Shown here piece by piece: positions 51,216 to 56,067 of a stretch of 56,067 nt of DNA. This stretch comes from Candidatus Brocadia sp. (lineage in GTDB: Bacteria > Planctomycetota > Brocadiia > Brocadiales > Brocadiaceae): contig WYAU01000054.1 in NCBI GenBank assembly GCA_011525665.1, positions 1 to 56,067 on the forward strand, in the 5' to 3' direction. How positions within the stretch are numbered: the stretch's first letter is position 1; each line of letters starts with the position of its first letter. The notes below the pieces were generated by a model. It was not told where the DNA came from. It searched no databases and saw nothing but the letters and a program-made list of their open reading frames with translations. Made by a program: the position numbers and the translations under genes.

Positions 51216-52622
51216 TCATATACCGATCGTGTCTGATATTTCGTGTTGTGGTTTAATCCTGTATTTTTTAATCTTTCGCCAAAGGGTCGTCGTTGATATC
51301 CCCAGTATCTGAGAAACCTTTGTTTGATTTCCGCCGTATTTATTCAGGGCGTCAATAATTGCATTTTTTTCCTGTTCTGCGAGCGTTGTCACAATAAACG
51401 ATTTTCTCTTCTGGTCTTCCAGGGGATCACTGATAAGCGAGGCAACCTCCCCGGCAGGGAGCGGAAGTTCATCTACATTTACTATCTCGTTCTTCGACAA
51501 GGTGACAGCCCGCTCTATGATATTCTGAAGCTCTCTGATATTGCCGGGCCAATCGTAACTCACCAAAGCCCTCATGGACTCTTTGGAAAAGACCCTTTTT
51601 CCTTTTTTCAGTTTTTCCAAAATCTTTTCCAAAAAGTATTCCACCAAAAGCGGAATATCTTCCCTCCGCTCTCTCAGGGGGGGAAGATGAATGCGTATCA
51701 CATTGATCCGATAAAAAAGATCCTTTCTGAATTTCCCCGACTCAACGGCCTTTTCCAAATTTTCATTGGTAGCCGCTATAATCCTTGCATCTACATACAG
51801 GGCCTTGTTACCACCCACCGGGCGGATTTCTCCATCTTGCAAAAACCTCAAAAGCTTTACCTGCGTAGAAGGCGAAGTCTCCCCAATCTCGTCCAACAGA
51901 ATCGTTCCCCTTTGGGCCTGCAGAAATAACCCTATCTTATCCTTAATGGCCCCCGTGAACGAGCCCTTCATGTGTCCAAACAATTCGCTTTCCTGCAAAT
52001 TTTCGGGCAACGCGCCACAGTTAATTACAACGAACGGACCGTCCTTTCGCAAGCTGTTGTAATGAATCGCCCTTGCAATCAACTCTTTTCCCGTCCCGCT
52101 CTCCCCCGTTACCAGCACTGTACTTTCCGTACGGCAGACATGCGAAGTTACTTTTAGCACCTCCAGCATGGCGTTGGAATTACCCACAATGCCCTCAAAT
52201 TTATATTTCTCCCTGATTTCTCCTTCAAGATACCTGACCCTGTCCTTCAGGCCCTTCTTTTCAATAGCTTTTTTCGCCACTTTCAGGATTTCCTGGTGAC
52301 GGAAGGGTTTCGTCACATAATCGTAAGCCCCCTCCCTGATTGCCTGTACTGCCGTGCTAATGGTGCCATAAGCAGTAATCAGCACCACTTCCGTGGATGA
52401 ATTTGCCGCCTTTACCGCCCTGAGCACTTCCAGTCCGTCAACTTTTTTCATCTTCAGGTCGGTGACTACCAGGTCATACACATTCTGATTATCCACTTTT
52501 TGGATCGCCTCTTCCCCGCTTGCTGCGCCCTCGACCTGATACCCCTCGTCTCTAAAAGCAATCACGAGGGACTCTCTCATGGCGTCTTGGTCTTCCACGA
52601 CAAGGATTTTACCTTTTTCCAT
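51216..52622 (-). CDS. NtrC-family sigma-54 dependent response regulator
   Basis: 468 aa. Receiver (1-120) with Asp55 (VVTDLKMKK) and KPFRHQE; AAA+ domain (about 140-375) with Walker A GESGTGKE, Walker B LLDEIGE, the sigma-54 contact loop as GSFTGA rather than GAFTGA, and WPGNIRELQN; Fis-type HTH (about 425-460, NQTKVSQILGISTTTLWRKI). It activates sigma-54 promoters when phosphorylated. It lies 10 bp after its histidine kinase. No -24/-12 site was identified with confidence nearby, so its targets are unknown. Confidence 0.93.
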   Translation of the reverse strand: MEKGKILVVEDQDAMRESLVIAFRDEGYQVEGAASGEEAIQKVDNQNVYDLVVTDLKMKKVDGLEVLRAVKAANSSTEVVLITAYGTISTAVQAIREGAYDYVTKPFRHQEILKVAKKAIEKKGLKDRVRYLEGEIREKYKFEGIVGNSNAMLEVLKVTSHVCRTESTVLVTGESGTGKELIARAIHYNSLRKDGPFVVINCGALPENLQESELFGHMKGSFTGAIKDKIGLFLQAQRGTILLDEIGETSPSTQVKLLRFLQDGEIRPVGGNKALYVDARIIAATNENLEKAVESGKFRKDLFYRINVIRIHLPPLRERREDIPLLVEYFLEKILEKLKKGKRVFSKESMRALVSYDWPGNIRELQNIIERAVTLSKNEIVNVDELPLPAGEVASLISDPLEDQKRKSFIVTTLAEQEKNAIIDALNKYGGNQTKVSQILGISTTTLWRKIKKYRIKPQHEISDTIGI

Positions 52623-52632
52623 AGCTTTAACA

Positions 52633-55600
52633 TCACCCCATTAAAAAGTTATTCTGAATTGCCAGTTTTTCATTCCCGACAGGCAATTTAACAGAAAAAG
52701 TCGTTCCCTTATCCTTTTTACTCTTCGCGTCAATAGTCCCCCCATGATCGTCAATAATCCGCTGGACTACCGAGAGACCCAGGCCCGTGCCTTCCGACTT
52801 TGTTGTATAAAAAGGCTCAAATATCTTGTCCAGTTCATGGGGGGGCATACCTGTCCCGGTATCCGATATTACAATCTCCAGTGCGTCCCGGAGGAAGAGG
52901 CTGGTTTTCCTTACCATAATCCTGATCTGTCCCCCGTCCGGCATTGCCTCCAGAGAATTGACAAACAAGTTCCACAACACCTGGTGGATTAAGTCCGTAT
53001 CGATGTACACCTTCGGCAGTATGCTTTCGTAAACTTCTTTTATCTCTATCTGATCCGTAAACCGGCTATCCTGTTCTAACAGAAAAATGGTGTTTTTGAT
53101 TACCTCCCGAATGTCCTGCAGGGAAAAGGAGGGTTCGCGCGGATGCGCAAAGGTCAGGAAATCACTGATAATCCTGTCCAACCTTTCCGATTGTCCCACG
53201 ATCATCTCCAGCAAATCCTTATCCTGACCCGTCAACTTCAAATGGGCATCCAGAATACCCACAGAGTTACATATCGCCCCCAGGGGATTTCTGATCTCAT
53301 GTGCAATCGCAGCGGCAAGTTCACCCATTGATGCCAATTTTTCCGATCTCCGCACCTGTTCTTCCATCTTTTTTCTTTCCGTAATATCCCTTACAAATGC
53401 CCTCACGCAAACACATTCACCCGTTTTGGTATTGTAAAGGCTTGTTCCATTTATCTCGACATTGATTTCCTTTCCCGACTTTGCCAGAAATACCGTCTCT
53501 AATTCGCTGCCCCCCGTTTCTTTGATCCGCTTCATATGTCTCTTGATATCTTCCCGGCATTCACCGGGCACGATATCTTCAAGCGTCATCTGCCTCATTT
53601 CTTCTATTGTATACCCCAGATTATTCAATTCCGTCTTGTTCACATTGATAAATTTTCCTTCGAGACTGATCTCATGAATCATTTCCGGTGCGTTTTCCAC
53701 CAGGTCCCGATATTTTTTTTCCGATTCCCGTATCGAGAGAAACAATCTCGTATTTTCAATAGCAATAGCCAACTGTGGAGTAATTTGATTCAATAATCCA
53801 AAATGTACCTCCGTAAACGCGTCTTTCCTCCCGCTGCCCAGCGTAATCGTCCCGATAGTAATTCCTTTCGATTTCAGCGGAAAACACAAATAAGAACGGA
53901 TACCCTTCCCGTATAATTCACCGTCAAACGGGTACTCTCCTTCAAACGTATCTGTAACAACAACAGGCACACCCTTCTCCAGGGCAACACCCTGCGCTGT
54001 TGCCGGGAATGCAGACTGACAGCTTGTGAACCAATCATTGGTTACCAACACCCCGTCAACAATATGGGAATTCTCCGTAATTTCCGTCCCGTCAATGAGG
54101 CAGGCCACGCCGAACCAGGTAAAATCGATCATCCGTTTCAGTTCACGATACATATTCTTGTAAACTTCTTTAATATCTAAACCTGATGCAATCCCCTTAT
54201 TGACATTATTTACAATTTCCTTTTCAAGGGCCACCTGTTTCTCTTTTGTAATATCCTTTGAGATCACAACAAATCCGATTGGATGCCCCTGTTCATTGCG
54301 CCGCAGAGTGAAAGTGACATGGACGGGAAACATCTCTCCGTTTTTCCTCTTTCGTACCACTTCTCCCTCAAATCGACCTGTTCTCCGCGCCACGTCGAGC
54401 ATAGAATCAACTTTTCCCGATTTCACATCTTCGGCGGCGTGAAGGTCCCTTACATTGGCTATCCCTACCACCTCTTCAGGCCTGTAACCGTAAATCAAAC
54501 TTGCCCCCGCGTTAAACGCAAGAATGTTTCCGTTTAAATCTTGTGCAATGATCGAATATTCTGTTGAACCTGCCAAAATACTGTTTAAGAAATTCGTTGT
54601 TTCCTGAAGTTTAAGCGTCCTCTCTTTTACGATATTTTCAAGGTCAGTCGTGTAGTTTTTTAACTTGACCGTTTTTTCCTCCAAAGATTCCGCCATAACG
54701 TTGAACGCCTGCGCCAGTTCACTAATTTCATCTTTTTTGCCGCTGTCTTTTACCCGCTGTCCCAGGTCTCCGCCGGTGATTTTTTTTGTTACCTCTGTGA
54801 TATTGAGAATGGGATCCGAAATCCGTTTGCCAAAGTAGAACGCTGCCAGGAGCAACGGGAAAGCCAACACCAGCAGCATGGAGAGAACAAATTTTTTCAA
54901 GCTGTAAGCCGCCCCATACCCTTCACGGATATTGATCTGCGCAAGCAAACCACAACCGTGCTCCGGAATCCAGCACCACGCCCCCAGGACCTTCCTGCCA
55001 TCGTAATTTCTATAACCTCCCGTATCGTATCCGTCTTTGCCGTTCAGGCATTTTTGAGCACCGTCAGTAAGTTTTCCTGTGCGGGGATTTATCACCCGTA
55101 ATTCCAATGCCGTCCTTTGCTGAACCAAACCCTTCCTTTTCATCTCATCAGCAAACCGCGACTCCGTAAGCATAAAGCCCTCTCTGTTGATGAGAAAAGT
55201 TTCTCCCGTCTTTCCCAGTTTCGCGCTTTTCATGATTTCGCTGAGTGGCAATGTTGCCACCTTGAGAATGACCGCCCCGAATACGAGGTTGTCAGCACCA
55301 ATAAGCGGAGCTGATATAAACATTATTGGTTCATCATTGTCACCCTTTTCGTTCCTGCTTTCACCCTGAAGAGGACGTTGGATACCGGATATAAAAATAC
55401 GTCCATTCAGCGCCTCCCTGCAATAATCGTAGCTCATAACGCTGGAACCTGCCTGTTCCCTTTCCGTGGACACAAGCACTGTCCCGTCCCGTGAGGCAAT
55501 ATATACAGATTTATACCCGTACTCTGTCTTGACCATCCCGATATAATCATATAACTTTGAAAAGCCCCTGCCCTTATCATCCACACCATGTTCCCATACG

Positions 55601-55830
55601 GCAGAGATATTTTTACTGACAACCTTTGCGTCATGACTCCTTTCGGCAAACCACATTTTTACAATTTCTGCTTGTTTTTGCTTTACTCCCTCCAGATTTC
55701 GTATCAAGGCCTCTTCCAGGTCCTTCTGTGCCTTGGGAAAGGCCATAAAACGCAATAGCAATAGTGGCGTAAATGAACATACTAAAAGTATCAGTATGAG
55801 CTTGTTTTTAATAGATTTGAAAGGAAACAT
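52633..55830 (-). CDS. Hybrid-input sensor histidine kinase (Cache-HAMP-PAS-GAF-PAS-HisKA-HATPase)
   Basis: 1065 aa. TM1 (about 10-30), periplasmic dCache (about 35-310, LGKTGETFLINREGFMLTES), TM2 (about 312-335), HAMP (about 338-390), PAS (about 415-530), GAF (about 545-700), PAS (about 710-825). HisKA has ASMGELAAAIAHEIRNPLG (His about 843). HATPase_c has WNLFVNSLEAMPDGG (N box), SDTGTGMPP, FEPFYTTKSEGTGLGLSVV and a DDHGGTI end. It should phosphorylate the adjacent NtrC-type regulator. The ligand-binding Cache and internal GAF suggest a small external molecule plus an internal cofactor or gas signal. Confidence 0.94.
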   Translation of the reverse strand: MFPFKSIKNKLILILLVCSFTPLLLLRFMAFPKAQKDLEEALIRNLEGVKQKQAEIVKMWFAERSHDAKVVSKNISAVWEHGVDDKGRGFSKLYDYIGMVKTEYGYKSVYIASRDGTVLVSTEREQAGSSVMSYDYCREALNGRIFISGIQRPLQGESRNEKGDNDEPIMFISAPLIGADNLVFGAVILKVATLPLSEIMKSAKLGKTGETFLINREGFMLTESRFADEMKRKGLVQQRTALELRVINPRTGKLTDGAQKCLNGKDGYDTGGYRNYDGRKVLGAWCWIPEHGCGLLAQINIREGYGAAYSLKKFVLSMLLVLAFPLLLAAFYFGKRISDPILNITEVTKKITGGDLGQRVKDSGKKDEISELAQAFNVMAESLEEKTVKLKNYTTDLENIVKERTLKLQETTNFLNSILAGSTEYSIIAQDLNGNILAFNAGASLIYGYRPEEVVGIANVRDLHAAEDVKSGKVDSMLDVARRTGRFEGEVVRKRKNGEMFPVHVTFTLRRNEQGHPIGFVVISKDITKEKQVALEKEIVNNVNKGIASGLDIKEVYKNMYRELKRMIDFTWFGVACLIDGTEITENSHIVDGVLVTNDWFTSCQSAFPATAQGVALEKGVPVVVTDTFEGEYPFDGELYGKGIRSYLCFPLKSKGITIGTITLGSGRKDAFTEVHFGLLNQITPQLAIAIENTRLFLSIRESEKKYRDLVENAPEMIHEISLEGKFINVNKTELNNLGYTIEEMRQMTLEDIVPGECREDIKRHMKRIKETGGSELETVFLAKSGKEINVEINGTSLYNTKTGECVCVRAFVRDITERKKMEEQVRRSEKLASMGELAAAIAHEIRNPLGAICNSVGILDAHLKLTGQDKDLLEMIVGQSERLDRIISDFLTFAHPREPSFSLQDIREVIKNTIFLLEQDSRFTDQIEIKEVYESILPKVYIDTDLIHQVLWNLFVNSLEAMPDGGQIRIMVRKTSLFLRDALEIVISDTGTGMPPHELDKIFEPFYTTKSEGTGLGLSVVQRIIDDHGGTIDAKSKKDKGTTFSVKLPVGNEKLAIQNNFLMG

Positions 55831-56067
55831 TGTTTTAACTTTCCGTTTCTTCTCTTATTTTAATCACGATAACACAAAGGGCACAGAAAGGATTTGGGCT
55901 TCTTTTGTGCCCTTTTGTAATTTTGTGATGTATAAAGCACATCACTAGTGTCCGGTTATAAGTTGAACAAAGGCAATTGCTTATAAGGAAAGCATGGTTC
56001 GCTTTTGTAATCAGAATTTGTAAGTACTTGTAAAATAGGGACTTTCTCAAATAGGGTAATACTCAAA
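55831..56067. other. Right edge; possible insertion-sequence terminus
   Basis: No gene is supported. Around 55943-55960, CACTAGTGTCCGGTTATA resembles a terminal inverted repeat of an IS, but the rest would lie beyond the window. Confidence 0.3.

Overview
The window looks like a chromosomal segment of a Gram-negative bacterium of moderate GC content. It is most consistent with Planctomycetota, and within that with an anammox-type (Brocadiales) genome, but this is an inference from gene content. The supporting genes are a Firmicutes-like McsA-McsB-ClpC module next to a hexulose-phosphate synthase/RraA fusion, a divergent RNase HII-like protein, FocA-type and HPP-type anion transporters beside Cache-domain sensors, and several exported beta-propeller or Pro/Thr-rich proteins. 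No rRNA, tRNA or CRISPR array was seen.

Layout. 1-1700: small hypothetical genes and repeat debris, including a truncated DUF433 (antitoxin-like) reading frame running into a secreted-protein gene. 1884-4157: aroB and dprA. 4298-7666: a large CheB-CheR-PAS-GAF protein. 8230-14199: a class V aminotransferase divergent from a DinG-type helicase that carries a RadC/JAMM-like N-terminus, then an NDUFA9-like SDR protein and an O-methyltransferase.

14225-20874: an AT-rich integrated element of about 6.6 kb. It has a tyrosine integrase with an overlapping excisionase-like gene, a rolling-circle-type replication protein preceded by large hairpins, a ribbon-helix-helix regulator with a palindrome over its promoter, several small Cys-pair (zinc-ribbon-like) proteins, a SWIM-domain protein and a decayed TIR/NB-ARC remnant. 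Joining the two chromosomal flanks at a shared 7-bp core recreates a perfect 29-bp inverted repeat, which is the geometry of a tyrosine-recombinase target. The element ends are therefore well defined.

20958-32674: ydcF-like gene; a minus-strand radA plus SHOCT-protein pair; and a minus-strand operon queD, hps-rraA, mcsA, mcsB, clpC with a near-consensus promoter in front of queD and a terminator after clpC; then mutL. 32883-40741: secreted Pro/Thr-rich protein, GlcF/LutA-like Fe-S protein, a truncated cytochrome c peroxidase, lipoprotein MsrB, asd, RNase HII-like protein and an exported RCC1 propeller. 41179-45717: a consensus promoter, the hisD-hisC-hisB cluster and an exported PQQ-type propeller closed by a bidirectional terminator.

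45791-55830: a minus-strand signalling and transport block. A Cache-HAMP-PAS-GAF-PAS histidine kinase is followed by its sigma-54 response regulator and a terminator. Then come an HPP membrane protein, a second Cache-HAMP sensor with three tandem PAS repeats and no kinase, a coiled-coil membrane protein, a lone receiver and a FocA/NirC channel. The two Cache sensors are clear paralogues. The arrangement suggests small-anion (possibly nitrite or formate) sensing coupled to transport, which is inference.
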